64,000 nt of DNA from Stenotrophomonas sp. HITSZ_GD (GTDB lineage Bacteria; Pseudomonadota; Gammaproteobacteria; Xanthomonadales; Xanthomonadaceae). Within the stretch, counting starts at the first letter, position 1, and the number at the start of each line of letters is the position of its first letter. Location: NCBI RefSeq assembly GCF_029543105.1, contig NZ_JARQXB010000004.1, positions 186,001-250,000 of the forward strand, in the 5' to 3' direction. This document shows, piece after piece, positions 48,041 to 57,064 of this stretch. The translations under genes and the position numbers were made by a program. The notes below the pieces were generated by a model that worked only from the letters and a program-made list of their open reading frames with translations, made no database searches and was not told where the DNA came from.

Positions 48041-48423
48041 ATGACAACCGTCCTCACTAAGCGCATCGTCGCCAGCAGCGAACCCAGGGATCGCCCCTAT
48101 GAGCTCAGGGACGCGCAGGTGCGTGGCCTACTACTGCGCGTGCAGCCCTCAGGGCACAAGGCTTGGATCGTCACCTGGGCGCATGGCAAGCGCAGGGCGT
48201 TGGGGTCGTCGACCGCGTGAGCTTGGAGCAGGCCCGCGAACACGCCAAGCTGGCTGTTGCTGAATATGTTCAGTCTGGCCTGCCGGCGCTCGCGAGGTCG
48301 AAGCCCCAAAGCTGCACGCTCCTCAAGACGCTGCTTGACGACCAATTCGAGCCTTGGGCGAACTTGGCTGTCTCACGAGACATGTCATTTGATCCGAGTA
48401 GCACTAGATACTCTTTATGTTGA
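48041..48423 (+). pseudogene. Frameshifted, truncated tyrosine integrase (DUF4102 N-terminus)
   Basis: The first part (48041-48220) reads as the N-terminal arm-binding domain of P4-type integrases (RPYELRDAQVRGLLLRVQPSG, HKAWIVTWAHGKRRALG). At about 48205 the frame shifts, and the sequence continues in another frame as VSLEQAREHAKLAVAEY...LLDDQFEPWANL, then stops at 48423. The catalytic R-H-R-Y domain is absent. The gene is placed next to the tRNA and points away from it, as intact island integrases do. The frameshift and loss of the C-terminal two thirds mean it is not functional. Confidence 0.85.
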
Positions 48424-48467
48424 AGTGGCAGACGCGAATTAGGCCTCAGACATCGAAGCGAGAACAG

Positions 48468-49580
48468 ATGCCGAATACCTCACCCTATAGGTTCTCCCGG
48501 CGGCGTTGCTTGGCCGGCCTTCTAGCGCTGGGCGCCGCACCACTGATGAGTCGCCCCGTCTGGGCCGCGCAAGTTGTCGGCGCTAATGCGTTACTGAGGG
48601 ACGCTCTGCTGGCGGAACGACAACCTGGTATCGCCGCCGTAGTCGTCGAGCGTGAGGTAGTGATCGCCCGTGCTGCAGCTGGCTACGCCGATACAGCACG
48701 TCGGCTGGCGGTAGACGAAAGAACAGTATTCGAACTTGGTTCGGTCACCAAGGCACTCACGGCGATGCTGGTCTTCCAGCTTCGCGATGAAGGCCTACTT
48801 TTGCTGGATGCACCTATTTCACGCTACGTAGGTGATCTTCCGCTGACATGGCAATCCGTGACGCTGCTCCAGCTGCTCAGCCATACCTCAGGCATTGCGA
48901 ATTACTTGGATGCTGGAAACTTCATCGGCTTAATGCCTACGAGCCCGAAGCCGCGCACGCTGCTGGCGATGGTGAAGGATCGCCCGCTGAACTTCGCGCC
49001 TGGGACGCAACACGCTTACTCCAACACTAACTACATCCTGATTGGGCTGGCCATCGAAAGTGTCACTGGTGTGCCGTACTGGGAGTGTCTTGACAGGCGG
49101 CTTTTGTCACCGCTGGGTATGCAAGACGCCGGACCGCACACGGAACTCGATGCACGGGCTTTGGCTGAGGGTCATCTTTTCTTGGATGGACACTGGCTGC
49201 GGCCGCAACCAATAGGGGCGGGGTCTGCTTGGGCGGCTGGCAGTCTGCTGGCCAGCCTACGCGACATGGAGCGTCTTGCGATGGGTCTGCAAAGTGGCCG
49301 AATCCTTCCTACACAAAGCCTGTCCACGATGTGGGCAGATACACCGCTGCGAGGCGGTGGGACCGCCGGCTGGAGTGCTGGCTGGGAAGTCATTGACGCC
49401 GCGCGAGGCATCGTGGGCCACGGTGGAGGCACTGCAGGCTTCACCTCGTACCTGCGTCATGATGCGCCAAGGCATCGCACAACGGTGGTGCTGGTAAACC
49501 GGGCGGGCGATATTGATCCCAAAGCAATAGCTGAGCGCGTGGAACGCGTGATCGGCGCTGGAGACTTCACTCCGCAGTAA
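48468..49580 (+). CDS. Tat-exported beta-lactamase-family serine hydrolase
   Basis: This is a 370-residue serine hydrolase with the class C beta-lactamase/DD-peptidase fold. Ser92-x-x-Lys95 (GSVTK) is the nucleophile motif, Tyr184-Ser-Asn186 the YxN motif, and H318-G-G (GHGGGTAG) replaces the KTG triad. This is the pattern of esterase- or D-amino-peptidase-like members rather than classical AmpC. A twin-arginine signal (SRRRCLAGLLALGAAPL, ~10-26) indicates folded export to the periplasm. Codon use is less G+C-biased than in its neighbours, consistent with acquisition as island cargo. Whether it hydrolyses beta-lactams is open. Confidence 0.85.
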   Translation: MPNTSPYRFSRRRCLAGLLALGAAPLMSRPVWAAQVVGANALLRDALLAERQPGIAAVVVEREVVIARAAAGYADTARRLAVDERTVFELGSVTKALTAMLVFQLRDEGLLLLDAPISRYVGDLPLTWQSVTLLQLLSHTSGIANYLDAGNFIGLMPTSPKPRTLLAMVKDRPLNFAPGTQHAYSNTNYILIGLAIESVTGVPYWECLDRRLLSPLGMQDAGPHTELDARALAEGHLFLDGHWLRPQPIGAGSAWAAGSLLASLRDMERLAMGLQSGRILPTQSLSTMWADTPLRGGGTAGWSAGWEVIDAARGIVGHGGGTAGFTSYLRHDAPRHRTTVVLVNRAGDIDPKAIAERVERVIGAGDFTPQ

Positions 49581-49947
49581 CGAGGATTGATCTGCCGGCG
49601 ATCGCGGTGCGCTGTCGGATTCTTTGGGCTCGATCAGGATTCCGCCCGGGTTTCTTGAGATGAGTCATGATCGGATGGCCTTACTTTGTTATTACGAAAA
49701 GTAGAGCATGGAAGAGGGGTGATCTGAATTTGTCGATAAGTGGCGTCGAGCGTGTGACTAATTTTACGTAGCGACGAGAATAGCTGTGGGTTTTCGTGAT
49801 TTTAATTTTAGTTAGGCAAGATCTCATCGAATTATTGGTGAGCTGAGTTTTATCTGGCTAGGGAATATAGTGGTGTCTTGCCGGGCCTGTCTTACGGGTG
49901 TATCTGCGGCCTAGGGGCACGTAAAGCTTCATAGGCGACTCCCCGCA
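49581..49947. other. A+T-rich noncoding part of the island
   Basis: No open frame of substance is seen on either strand. T- and A-rich runs (for example at 49680-49700 and 49795-49815) stand out against the G+C-rich chromosome and probably are leftover element DNA. The hydrolase has no recognisable terminator here. Confidence 0.5.
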
Positions 49948-50235
49948 GTGACCGCATTTCTCTCGCGCAGCAACCAGCTGCGCGGTCTGGCCGTCGTCGT
50001 CGCACTCCTTGCCGCAGCCATCTACCTCCCGGCCCTCGGCCTCCCCCTGCGCTGCCACGACTTCACCGCTGGTCTCGCCTGGTGCATGGGTGTCGCGTTG
50101 TTGCTCGTCTGCGCCCGGCACACCGCGCTGCTTGGCATGGTCCTGCCCGCTTCCGGGCGCTCGTCGGCGTGGCCCGGGCTGGCCCGGCGTTGCCGGGGCA
50201 GGGCTGGGGTACCCAGGTGGGTTCGTAATGCGTAG
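49948..50235 (+). CDS. Possible membrane-protein fragment, 95 aa, ending in attR
   Basis: A GTG-started frame encodes two hydrophobic stretches (LAVVVALLAAAIYLPALGL and WCMGVALLLVCARHTALLGM), then an Arg-rich tail that runs into the attR repeat. There is no ribosome site, and the last residues are encoded by the repeat, so it could be a truncated gene fused to tRNA sequence or a chance frame. It is reported with low confidence. Confidence 0.25.
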   Translation: MTAFLSRSNQLRGLAVVVALLAAAIYLPALGLPLRCHDFTAGLAWCMGVALLLVCARHTALLGMVLPASGRSSAWPGLARRCRGRAGVPRWVRNA

Positions 50236-50303
50236 GTCGCAGGTTCGACTCCGGTTTCCGGCACCAGCACGTCCAAAGGCCCCCGCAAGCGGGCTTTTGT
50301 TTT
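50222..50303. repeat. attR: right direct repeat of the island
   Basis: This is the partial copy of the 3' half of tRNA-Thr plus its terminator, 80/82 identical to attL. It is not a tRNA gene, because the 5' half is missing and the T stem carries a mismatch (G50253). Confidence 0.85.
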
Positions 50304-50506
50304 GGTTGGGACTGGCTTCGGCGGGGTGGGGCCCGCCGCACCGAAGATCATCGGACCGAAGGCTTAAGCGGTTCCGCGCGTGTCGTGCCGGCCTCCAACC
50401 GTTCCTCATGCACCCGCGGCCACTACCGGCGAGTGACCACCACCAGGGCGAATCAGTCCCGGCACGACACCAAGCTATTCCGCGTGGTGCGATCGGGTGC
50501 GCGCAC

Positions 50507-50527
50507 TGTGCGACAACGTGTCGCACA
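50507..50527. promoter_or_regulatory. Perfect palindrome upstream of cyoA, RegA/PrrA-like
   Basis: TGTGCGACA-ACG-TGTCGCACA is a perfect 9-bp inverted repeat. Its core GCGAC-N5-GTCGC fits the GCGNC/GNCGC half-site pattern of RegA/PrrA-type redox regulators, which control terminal oxidases in many proteobacteria. It lies about 185 bp upstream of cyoA and 42 bp before the possible -35. That a RegA/RoxR-type regulator binds it is inference. Confidence 0.5.
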
Positions 50528-50568
50528 CGCGTGCGCGCCGATTTGCGCCGGATCATTGCCCAGCCGCC

Positions 50569-50597
50569 TTTCGTGAACACGTCGTTAGGCTTAAAAT
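50569..50597 (+). promoter_or_regulatory. Possible promoter of cyoABCD
   Basis: TTTCGT (50569-50574) and TAAAAT (50592-50597) are spaced by 17 bp. The poor -35 would fit an activator-dependent promoter with the palindrome upstream. The -10 lies in a short A+T-rich patch. Confidence 0.4.
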
Positions 50598-50711
50598 TGC
50601 GGGGCTAACTTGCGCCCCCTCCTGTTCAGGTCCGAAGCGTCCACCGCGTTCGGGCCCGCAATGCTTCGGGCGGTGGCGAAGGTTGGCGCCCCCTCGCAAT
50701 TGGATCTACCG

Positions 50712-51644
50712 ATGATTCCGTTGAAAACCCTCGGGCGCGCGCTGCGGCCCAGTCTGGCGCTGCTGTCCATGGCGCTGCTGGCGGGTTGCCAGTCGGCCAT
50801 TCTCGACCCCAAGGGTCAGATCGGCCAGGACGAGAAGACCCTGCTGATCACCTCCGTGGTGCTGATGCTGCTGGTCGTGATCCCCGTGATCGTGATGACG
50901 ATCGCCTTCGCCTGGAAGTACCGCGCTTCCAACACCAAAGCCCGCTACGAGCCGGAGTGGTCGCACTCGACCGCCATCGAGGTGGTGGTGTGGTCCATCC
51001 CATGCCTGATCATCCTGGTGCTGGCGGTGCTGACCTGGCGCTCCTCGCATGCGCTGGATCCGTACCGGCCGCTGCAGTCGGAGGTCAAGCCGGTGGTGAT
51101 CGAGGCGGTCTCGATGGACTGGAAGTGGCTGTTCATCTATCCGGAAGAGGGCGTGGCGACGGTCAACGAGATCACCGTCCCGGTGGATACCCCGCTCAAT
51201 TTCCGCATCACCTCCGATACGGTGATGAACTCCTTCTTCATCCCGCACCTGGGCACGCAGATCTACGCGATGGCCGGCATGCAGACCAAGGTGCACCTGA
51301 TCGCCAACGAGCCGGGCGAGTACTTCGGCATCTCGGCCAACTACAGCGGCCACGGCTTCTCGAAGATGGGCTTCGCCGTGCACGCCACCGACAACGCCGG
51401 CTACGAAGCCTGGCTGCAGAAGGTGAAGGCCGCGCCGCAGAAGATGGACGACGCCGCGTTCCAGGCGCTGGCGGCCAACCGCAACGACAAGGAGCAGTAC
51501 CCGGTCACCTACTTCGCGTCGGTGCAGGATGGTCTGTTCAAGTCCCTGCTCGACAAACACATGATGGGTGGTCACGGCGAGGGCCATGACCATCAGGCCA
51601 CTGGCGCCGAGCCGGTCGCCATGTGCACCTCCGGAGACAACTGA
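50712..51644 (+). CDS. cyoA: Cytochrome o ubiquinol oxidase subunit II
   Basis: CyoA is a subunit of the proton-pumping bo3 quinol oxidase. The 310-residue lipoprotein (lipobox LAGC, Cys26) has two N-terminal membrane helices (~40-60, ~85-105) and a periplasmic cupredoxin domain. The CuA-ligand loop of cytochrome c oxidases (Cys-x3-Cys-x3-His-x2-Met) is replaced by [12 protein letters not shown], with no cysteines, so it takes quinol rather than cytochrome c. The tail is His-rich ([13 protein letters not shown]). Its stop overlaps cyoB by one base. Confidence 0.95.
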   Translation: MIPLKTLGRALRPSLALLSMALLAGCQSAILDPKGQIGQDEKTLLITSVVLMLLVVIPVIVMTIAFAWKYRASNTKARYEPEWSHSTAIEVVVWSIPCLIILVLAVLTWRSSHALDPYRPLQSEVKPVVIEAVSMDWKWLFIYPEEGVATVNEITVPVDTPLNFRITSDTVMNSFFIPHLGTQIYAMAGMQTKVHLIANEPGEYFGISANYSGHGFSKMGFAVHATDNAGYEAWLQKVKAAPQKMDDAAFQALAANRNDKEQYPVTYFASVQDGLFKSLLDKHMMGGHGEGHDHQATGAEPVAMCTSGDN

Positions 51645-53635
51645 TGCTAGGCAAACTTACGCTCGAGGCGGTTCCGTACCACGAGCCGATCATCATGGTC
51701 GCCCTGGGTGGCGCCGCGCTGCTCGGCCTGGTCATCGTGGCCGCGCTCACCAAGTTCAAGCTCTGGGGTTATCTCTGGCGCGAGTGGTTCACCTCGGTGG
51801 ACCACAAGAAGATCGGCGTGATGTACATCATCGTGGCGCTGGTCATGCTGCTGCGCGGCTTCGCCGACGCGGCGATGATGCGCACCCAGCAGGCGCTGGC
51901 CGCCGGCGGCGGCGAGGGCGTGCTGCCCCCGCACCACTACGACCAGATCTTCACCGCGCACGGCGTGATCATGATCTTCTTCATGGCCATGCCGTTCATG
52001 ACCGGCCTGATCAACCTCGTGGTGCCGCTGCAGATCGGCGCGCGCGACGTGGCGTTCCCGTTCCTCAACTCGCTCAGCTTCTGGCTGTTCGTGGCGGGCG
52101 TGGCGCTGATCAACATCTCGCTGGGCGTGGGTGAGTTCGCGCAGACCGGCTGGCTGGCCTATCCGCCGCTGTCGGGGCTGGAATACAGTCCAGGCGTCGG
52201 CGTGGACTACTACATCTGGGCGTTGCAGATATCCGGCCTGGGCACATTGCTCACCGGCATCAACTTCTTCGTGACGATCATGCGCATGCGCGCGCCGGGC
52301 ATGACCCTGATGCGCATGCCGATCTTCACCTGGACCGCGCTGATCACCAACATCCTGATCATCGCCGCGTTCCCGATCCTCACCGTGGCGCTCGCGCTGC
52401 TGGGTGCGGACCGTTACCTGGGCACGCACTTCTTCACCAATGACGGTGGCGGCAACGCCATGATGTACGTCAATCTGATCTGGATCTGGGGCCACCCGGA
52501 GGTCTACATCCTGATCCTGCCGGCGTTCGGCATCTACTCGGAGATCGTGGCCACGTTCTGCCGCAAGCGGCTGTTCGGCTACACCTCGATGGTCTACGCC
52601 ACCGCGTGCATCGGCGTGCTGTCCTTCATCGTGTGGCTGCACCACTTCTTCACGATGGGCTCGGGCGCCAACGTCAATGCCTTCTTCGGCATCACGACGA
52701 TGATCATCTCGATCCCGACGGGCGTGAAGATCTTCAACTGGCTGTTCACCATGTTCCGCGGGCGCGTGCACGTCACCTCGCCGATCCTGTGGATGCTGGG
52801 CTTCATCATCACCTTCGTGATCGGCGGCATGACCGGCGTGATGCTGGCCATCCCGGCGGTGGACTTCGTGCTGCACAACAGCCTGTTCCTGATCGCGCAC
52901 TTCCACAACGTGATCATCGGCGGCGTGGTGTTCGGTTACCTGGCGGGCCTGACGTACTGGTTCCCGAAGGCGTTCGGCTTCAAGCTCAACGAGAAGATCG
53001 GCAAGGCCTCGTTCTGGTGCTGGATCATCGGCTTCTTCGTGGCCTTCATGCCGCTGTACGTGCTGGGCTTCATGGGCATGACCCGTCGCCTGAACACCTA
53101 CAACCACCCCGAGTGGGGCCCGTGGCTGCTGGTGGCCGCCGCCGGTGCGGCGATCATCGCCTGCGGCATCGCGCTGAACCTGCTGCAGCTGGTCTACAGC
53201 GTGTGGAAGCGCAAGGAGAACATGGACCACACCGGCGACCCGTGGGATGGCCGCACGCTGGAATGGGCCACCTCCTCGCCGCCGCCGTTCTACAACTTCG
53301 CCCACCTGCCGCATGTCGATGACCGCGACCAGTTCTGGGAAGACAAGCAGCAGGGCAAGGGCTGGGTGCGTCCGACCAAGTACGAAGACATCCACATGCC
53401 GCGCAACACCTCGGCCGGCTTCTGGATCGGCGCCTTCAGCATCGTGCTGGGCTTCGCCCTGACCTGGCACATCTGGTGGCTGGCGGTGGTGGGGCTGGTC
53501 GGCATGATCGGCAGCTTCATTGCGCGCACCTTCGACAACGACATCGACTACTACGTGCCGGCAGCGGAAGTGGAGCGCATCGAAAACGAGCGTTTCGCCC
53601 AGCTTGACCGGGCGCAGGCAAACAAGGCGGTCTGA
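51644..53635 (+). CDS. cyoB: Cytochrome o ubiquinol oxidase subunit I
   Basis: CyoB is the catalytic heme-copper subunit that reduces oxygen and pumps protons. The 663-residue protein has about 15 transmembrane helices. The low-spin heme ligand His is in [10 protein letters not shown], the CuB/Tyr-linked site in [15 protein letters not shown], the paired CuB histidines in WLHHFFTMG, and the heme ligands in [12 protein letters not shown]. The K and D channel residues appear typical. It overlaps cyoA by one base and is followed by cyoC after 2 bp. Confidence 0.96.
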   Translation: MLGKLTLEAVPYHEPIIMVALGGAALLGLVIVAALTKFKLWGYLWREWFTSVDHKKIGVMYIIVALVMLLRGFADAAMMRTQQALAAGGGEGVLPPHHYDQIFTAHGVIMIFFMAMPFMTGLINLVVPLQIGARDVAFPFLNSLSFWLFVAGVALINISLGVGEFAQTGWLAYPPLSGLEYSPGVGVDYYIWALQISGLGTLLTGINFFVTIMRMRAPGMTLMRMPIFTWTALITNILIIAAFPILTVALALLGADRYLGTHFFTNDGGGNAMMYVNLIWIWGHPEVYILILPAFGIYSEIVATFCRKRLFGYTSMVYATACIGVLSFIVWLHHFFTMGSGANVNAFFGITTMIISIPTGVKIFNWLFTMFRGRVHVTSPILWMLGFIITFVIGGMTGVMLAIPAVDFVLHNSLFLIAHFHNVIIGGVVFGYLAGLTYWFPKAFGFKLNEKIGKASFWCWIIGFFVAFMPLYVLGFMGMTRRLNTYNHPEWGPWLLVAAAGAAIIACGIALNLLQLVYSVWKRKENMDHTGDPWDGRTLEWATSSPPPFYNFAHLPHVDDRDQFWEDKQQGKGWVRPTKYEDIHMPRNTSAGFWIGAFSIVLGFALTWHIWWLAVVGLVGMIGSFIARTFDNDIDYYVPAAEVERIENERFAQLDRAQANKAV

Positions 53636-53637
53636 GC

Positions 53638-54273
53638 ATGTCCACGGCTACTACCCTCGACAACCACGCCGCCCATCCGGGCGGCCACGAGCACGACCAC
53701 GACCACGGGCACCACGACGCCGGCGGCAACACGCTGCTTGGCTTCTGGGTGTACCTGATGAGCGACTGCCTCATCTTCGCTGGCCTGTTCGCCACCTATG
53801 CGGTGCTGGCTGGCGCAACGGTCGATGGCCCGACGGCCAAGGAGCTGTTCGACCTGCGCTTCGTGCTGGTGGAGACCTTCCTGCTGTTGTTCAGCAGCCT
53901 GACGTTCGGCTTCGCCATGATCTCGGCGGGCAAGCGCAACATGACCGGCCTGTACACCTGGCTGGGGGTCACGGCGCTGTTCGGCCTGGGCTTCCTGGCG
54001 ATGGAGCTGTACGAGTTCAACCACCTGATCCATGAAGGCGCCGGCCCGGGCCGCAGCGCGTTCCTGTCGGCGTTCTTCACCCTGGTCGGCACGCACGGCT
54101 TGCACGTGACGTCCGGCCTGCTGTGGATGCTGGTGCTGGTGATCCAGATCGCCAAGAACGGCCTGACCCCGCGCAACACCACGCGCCTGGCGTGCCTGAG
54201 CCTGTTCTGGCACTTCCTGGACATCATCTGGATCGGTGTCTTCACCATCGTCTATCTGCTGGGAGCGCTGTAA
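53638..54273 (+). CDS. cyoC: Cytochrome o ubiquinol oxidase subunit III
   Basis: CyoC is a 211-residue membrane subunit with five helices. Helix segments such as [24 protein letters not shown] and [18 protein letters not shown] match the family. Its N-terminus is extremely His/Asp-rich ([18 protein letters not shown], residues ~13-30), more than usual for this subunit. Its stop overlaps the cyoD start by one base (TAATG). Confidence 0.95.
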   Translation: MSTATTLDNHAAHPGGHEHDHDHGHHDAGGNTLLGFWVYLMSDCLIFAGLFATYAVLAGATVDGPTAKELFDLRFVLVETFLLLFSSLTFGFAMISAGKRNMTGLYTWLGVTALFGLGFLAMELYEFNHLIHEGAGPGRSAFLSAFFTLVGTHGLHVTSGLLWMLVLVIQIAKNGLTPRNTTRLACLSLFWHFLDIIWIGVFTIVYLLGAL

Positions 54274-54608
54274 TGGCCGGCCATGACAACCACTCCGACG
54301 CCCACGCCAGCCATGGCGGTGGGGTGAAGTCCTACCTGATCGGCTTCGTGATGGCGGTCGTGCTGACCGTGATCCCGTTCGCGATCGTGATGAACCACAC
54401 CTTCTCGCGCGGCGTGACGGTGGCGATCATCTCGATCATGGCGGCGGTGCAGATGCTGGTGCACATCGTCTACTTCCTGCACATGGACCGTTCGCCGGAA
54501 CAGCGTTCGAACGTGCAGGTGGGCCTGTTCTCGGTGCTGATCATCGGCATCGTAGTGGTGGGCTCGTTGTGGGTGATGCATAACATGAACATCAACATGA
54601 TGCCTTGA
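54273..54608 (+). CDS. cyoD: Cytochrome o ubiquinol oxidase subunit IV
   Basis: CyoD is the small 111-residue subunit with three membrane helices that stabilises CuB assembly. The conserved YLIGFVMAVVLTVIPF and VQMLVHIVYFLHMD segments are present. The N-terminus is His-rich (HDNHSDAHASHGGG). A terminator follows directly; cyoE (heme O synthase) is not in the operon and must be elsewhere. Confidence 0.95.
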   Translation: MAGHDNHSDAHASHGGGVKSYLIGFVMAVVLTVIPFAIVMNHTFSRGVTVAIISIMAAVQMLVHIVYFLHMDRSPEQRSNVQVGLFSVLIIGIVVVGSLWVMHNMNINMMP

Positions 54609-54634
54609 GGGTTGGGGTTTCCTTCCCTTGCAGG

Positions 54635-54663
54635 GGCCGCCTTCGGGCGGCCTTTGTTTTTTT
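54635..54663 (+). terminator. Terminator of the cyo operon
   Basis: The stem GGCCGCC / GGCGGCC with a stable TTCG tetraloop is followed by TTTGTTTTTTT, 26 bp after cyoD. Confidence 0.93.
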
Positions 54664-55171
54664 CGAGGCTTGATGGAGAAAGCAAAGCCTGGCTCCTGCC
54701 TTCTTCATGCCTCGAATGGCCGCGCGTCTCCGCTGGCGGCTGAGGCTCCTACAGGTGGAGCAGAAGCAGCAAAAAAGAAACGGTACGCGGCAGCAAGTAG
54801 CGCAGTGGGCGCGCGCATCGCCCTGGCTTTTGCCGCCCGATCGTGGGGATCTATCGGGCCTGCGGGACGGGAACCCTTTCGGGACCGTAGGCGACATGGA
54901 TGTCGCCTACGAGCCTCCATGGATGGATTCACGGCGTGTCCCGAAAGGGTTCCCGTCCCGCGGGCCGTGCACGACACCCCGAACAGCCGACCCACATCGA
55001 AGGCCGCCGAACCAGCACTGCCCCCAGAACCCAAAGCCACCCACACCCCCGACACACCCCACGCCACCAAACCCAGCAAAACCCCGCCATGACCAATGGC
55101 ATACAAGCCCCCCAACCCCCAGGCGTAGCATCGGCGGTTCGCCCCACCGCCCTTATCCCGCCAGGAGCCTC
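54664..55171. other. Repeat-rich intergenic region before the M61 peptidase gene
   Basis: This gap of about 500 bp contains no gene I can support. It holds an imperfect inverted repeat at 54663-54716, a REP-like segment near 54737-54761, the nested inverted repeat at 54862-54961, and a C/A-rich stretch (about 55020-55130). The M61 ribosome site (CCAGGAG) is at its end. Frames read from it consist of low-complexity Arg/Ser/Pro sequence. Confidence 0.6.
54862..54961. repeat. Nested inverted repeat, possible REP/GTAG-type element
   Basis: Outer arms of 24 bp (54862-54885 and 54938-54961) are perfect inverted copies containing GGGAACCCTTTCGGGAC. Between them lies a 12-bp perfect palindrome (54886-54911, CGTAGGCGACAT / ATGTCGCCTACG). 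The inner arm begins with GTAG, recalling the GTAG-type REP elements of Stenotrophomonas. The structure could fold as a cruciform or a large hairpin. Confidence 0.7.
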
Positions 55172-57064
55172 ATGAAGATCCGCGCCGTGCTGTCGTTGCC
55201 GCTGTTGGCCGCGATGTCCCTTCCCGCCGCCAACGCGCTGGCCCAGACCGCCCCGCCGCGCGACATCCCCTATGAGGGCCTGCTGCGCATCGATGTCGAT
55301 GCGACCGATATCGAACGCCGCATCTTCCGCGTGCGCACCACCATGCCCGCCACCGCCGGCCGCATGACGCTGCTGTATCCGCAGTGGATTCCCGGGCACC
55401 ACTCCCCGAGCGGCACCATCGACAAGCTCGCCGGCCTGGTGGTGAAGTCCGCCGACGGCCGGGTGCTGCCCTGGACGCGCGACAAGTACGACGTCTATGC
55501 CTTCCAGGTGGACGTGCCCGAGGGCGTCACCCAGATCAGCGCCGAGTTCCAGTTCCTGTCCTCGCAAGGCACCGGCCAGGGCCGCGTGGTCATGACCCCG
55601 GAGATGCTCAACCTGCAGTGGAACAGCAATTCGCTGTACCCGGCCGGTTACTTCGCCCGCAACATCAAGGCCCAGGCCAGCGTCACCCTGCCCAAGGGCT
55701 GGGATTTCGCCACCGCGCTGGAAACCGAAAGCCGCGTCGGCGACAAGGTCACTTTCAAGCCAATCGACTACGACGACCTCGTCGACTCCCCGCTGTTCGC
55801 CGGCAAGTACTACCAGCGCGTCGTGCTGGCCGAAGGCAAGCAGCCGGTCGCGTTGAACGTCTTCGCCGACGATGCCAAGTACCTCAAGCCCAGCGCCGCG
55901 CAGGTCAAGATCCACCAGCAGCTCGTCGCCCAGATGGACAAGCTGTACGGCGCGCGCCACTTCGACCACTACGAGTTCCTGCTGGCGCTCACCGACAAGC
56001 TCGGCGGCATCGGGCTGGAACACCACCGCTCCAGCGAGAACAGCGGCCCCGTCGGCTACTTCACCGATTGGGACAAGAGCTGGTGGATGCGCGACCTGCT
56101 CTCGCACGAGTTCAACCATTCCTGGAACGGCAAGTACCGCCGTGGCGCCGACCTGGCCACGCCGAACTTCAACGTGCCGATGGGCGACAGCCTGCTGTGG
56201 CTGTATGAGGGCCAGACCCAGTTCTTCGGCCAGGTCGTGGCCGCGCGCTCGGGCCTGTGGACCCAGGACCAGGCGCGCGACATGCTCGCCAACGTCGCCG
56301 CCACCTATGACCGGGGCCGCCCCGGCCTGGCCTGGCGCACGATCCTGGATACCACCAACGACCCCACCATCGCCGAGCGCCGGCCGCTGGCGTTCCGCAA
56401 CTACCAGATGAGCGAGGACTACTACTCCGGCGGCCAGATGGTGTGGCTGGAGGTGGACAACAAGCTGCGCGAGCTCAGCGGCAACAAGCGTTCGATCGAC
56501 GACTTCGCGCACGCGTTCTTCGGCATGAACAACGGCGATTGGAAGGTCAACCCCTATACCGTCGAGGACATCGTCGCCACGCTCAACGGCATCGCGCCGT
56601 ATGACTGGGCGGCTTTCCTGAAGACCCGCATCGAGGGCCACGGGCCGCTGGTGGGCGGCATCGAGGCCGCCGGCTGGAAGCTGGTGTACAACGACAAGCC
56701 CAACGATGCATTCAAGGTCCTGGAGGCCCGCAGCAAGGGCGCCAACCTGACCTACTCGCTGGGCCTGGCGACGAACGGGCAGGGCGTGCTCGCCGACGTG
56801 CTGTGGGATGGCCCGGCATTCAACGCCGGCCTGGCGCCGGGCATGACGATCGTCGCCGTCAACGGGCGCGAGTACAGCAACGATGGCCTGAAGGACGCGG
56901 TGACGGCGGCGAAGACGGACAAGGCGCCGATCGAGCTGCTGGTCAAGCAGTCCGACCGCTACGACACCGTACATATCGACTACCACGGCGGCTTGCTGTA
57001 TCCGAACCTGGAGCGCATCGCCGGCAAGCCGGATCGCCTGGCCGAGTTGTACAAGGCGCGCTGA
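55172..57064 (+). CDS. M61-family glycyl aminopeptidase with PDZ domain
   Basis: This 630-residue exported zinc peptidase has a signal peptide (1-24, ending ALA). The N-terminal domain (~30-190) is a beta-rich M61_N module. The catalytic domain has HEFNH at residues 312-316 with further ligands in the WLYEGQTQFFG segment (Glu). A PDZ domain (~525-605) with the ...GPAFNAGLAPGMTIVAVNG... motif ends the protein. Members remove N-terminal glycine or alanine from peptides. The start is supported by CCAGGAGCCTC before ATG 55172. It is followed by a YhhN gene with a 1-bp overlap. Confidence 0.93.
   Translation: MKIRAVLSLPLLAAMSLPAANALAQTAPPRDIPYEGLLRIDVDATDIERRIFRVRTTMPATAGRMTLLYPQWIPGHHSPSGTIDKLAGLVVKSADGRVLPWTRDKYDVYAFQVDVPEGVTQISAEFQFLSSQGTGQGRVVMTPEMLNLQWNSNSLYPAGYFARNIKAQASVTLPKGWDFATALETESRVGDKVTFKPIDYDDLVDSPLFAGKYYQRVVLAEGKQPVALNVFADDAKYLKPSAAQVKIHQQLVAQMDKLYGARHFDHYEFLLALTDKLGGIGLEHHRSSENSGPVGYFTDWDKSWWMRDLLSHEFNHSWNGKYRRGADLATPNFNVPMGDSLLWLYEGQTQFFGQVVAARSGLWTQDQARDMLANVAATYDRGRPGLAWRTILDTTNDPTIAERRPLAFRNYQMSEDYYSGGQMVWLEVDNKLRELSGNKRSIDDFAHAFFGMNNGDWKVNPYTVEDIVATLNGIAPYDWAAFLKTRIEGHGPLVGGIEAAGWKLVYNDKPNDAFKVLEARSKGANLTYSLGLATNGQGVLADVLWDGPAFNAGLAPGMTIVAVNGREYSNDGLKDAVTAAKTDKAPIELLVKQSDRYDTVHIDYHGGLLYPNLERIAGKPDRLAELYKAR

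Larger units (their letters stand above)
47847..50303. mobile_element. Small genomic island at tRNA-Thr
   Basis: The island is 2.4 kb, bounded by 82-bp direct repeats (47847-47928 and 50222-50303, 80 of 82 identical). It contains a decayed integrase next to the tRNA, a Tat-exported beta-lactamase-family hydrolase and ~370 bp of A+T-rich DNA. Base composition between about 48200 and 49950 is clearly less G+C-rich than the flanks. It looks like the remains of a larger integrative element after loss of most cargo. It cannot mobilise itself, because the integrase is broken. Confidence 0.85.
50304..50711. other. Leader and regulatory region of cyoABCD
   Basis: This 408-bp region between the island and cyoA contains a 21-bp palindrome (50507-50527), a possible promoter (50569-50597) and a long untranslated leader. 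No gene is seen in it; open frames have no coding character. Confidence 0.5.

Noticed and set aside
50222-50297. Second tRNA-Thr gene
   Set aside because: Only the 3' half is present and the T stem has a mismatch; it is the attR repeat of the island.
49858-50580. 240-codon minus-strand frame across attR
   Set aside because: It reads through the tRNA repeat and terminator and has low-complexity composition without motifs.
54592-54897. 101-codon minus-strand frame, Arg/Cys/Ser-rich
   Set aside because: It runs across the cyo terminator and repeat elements and looks like translated repeat DNA.
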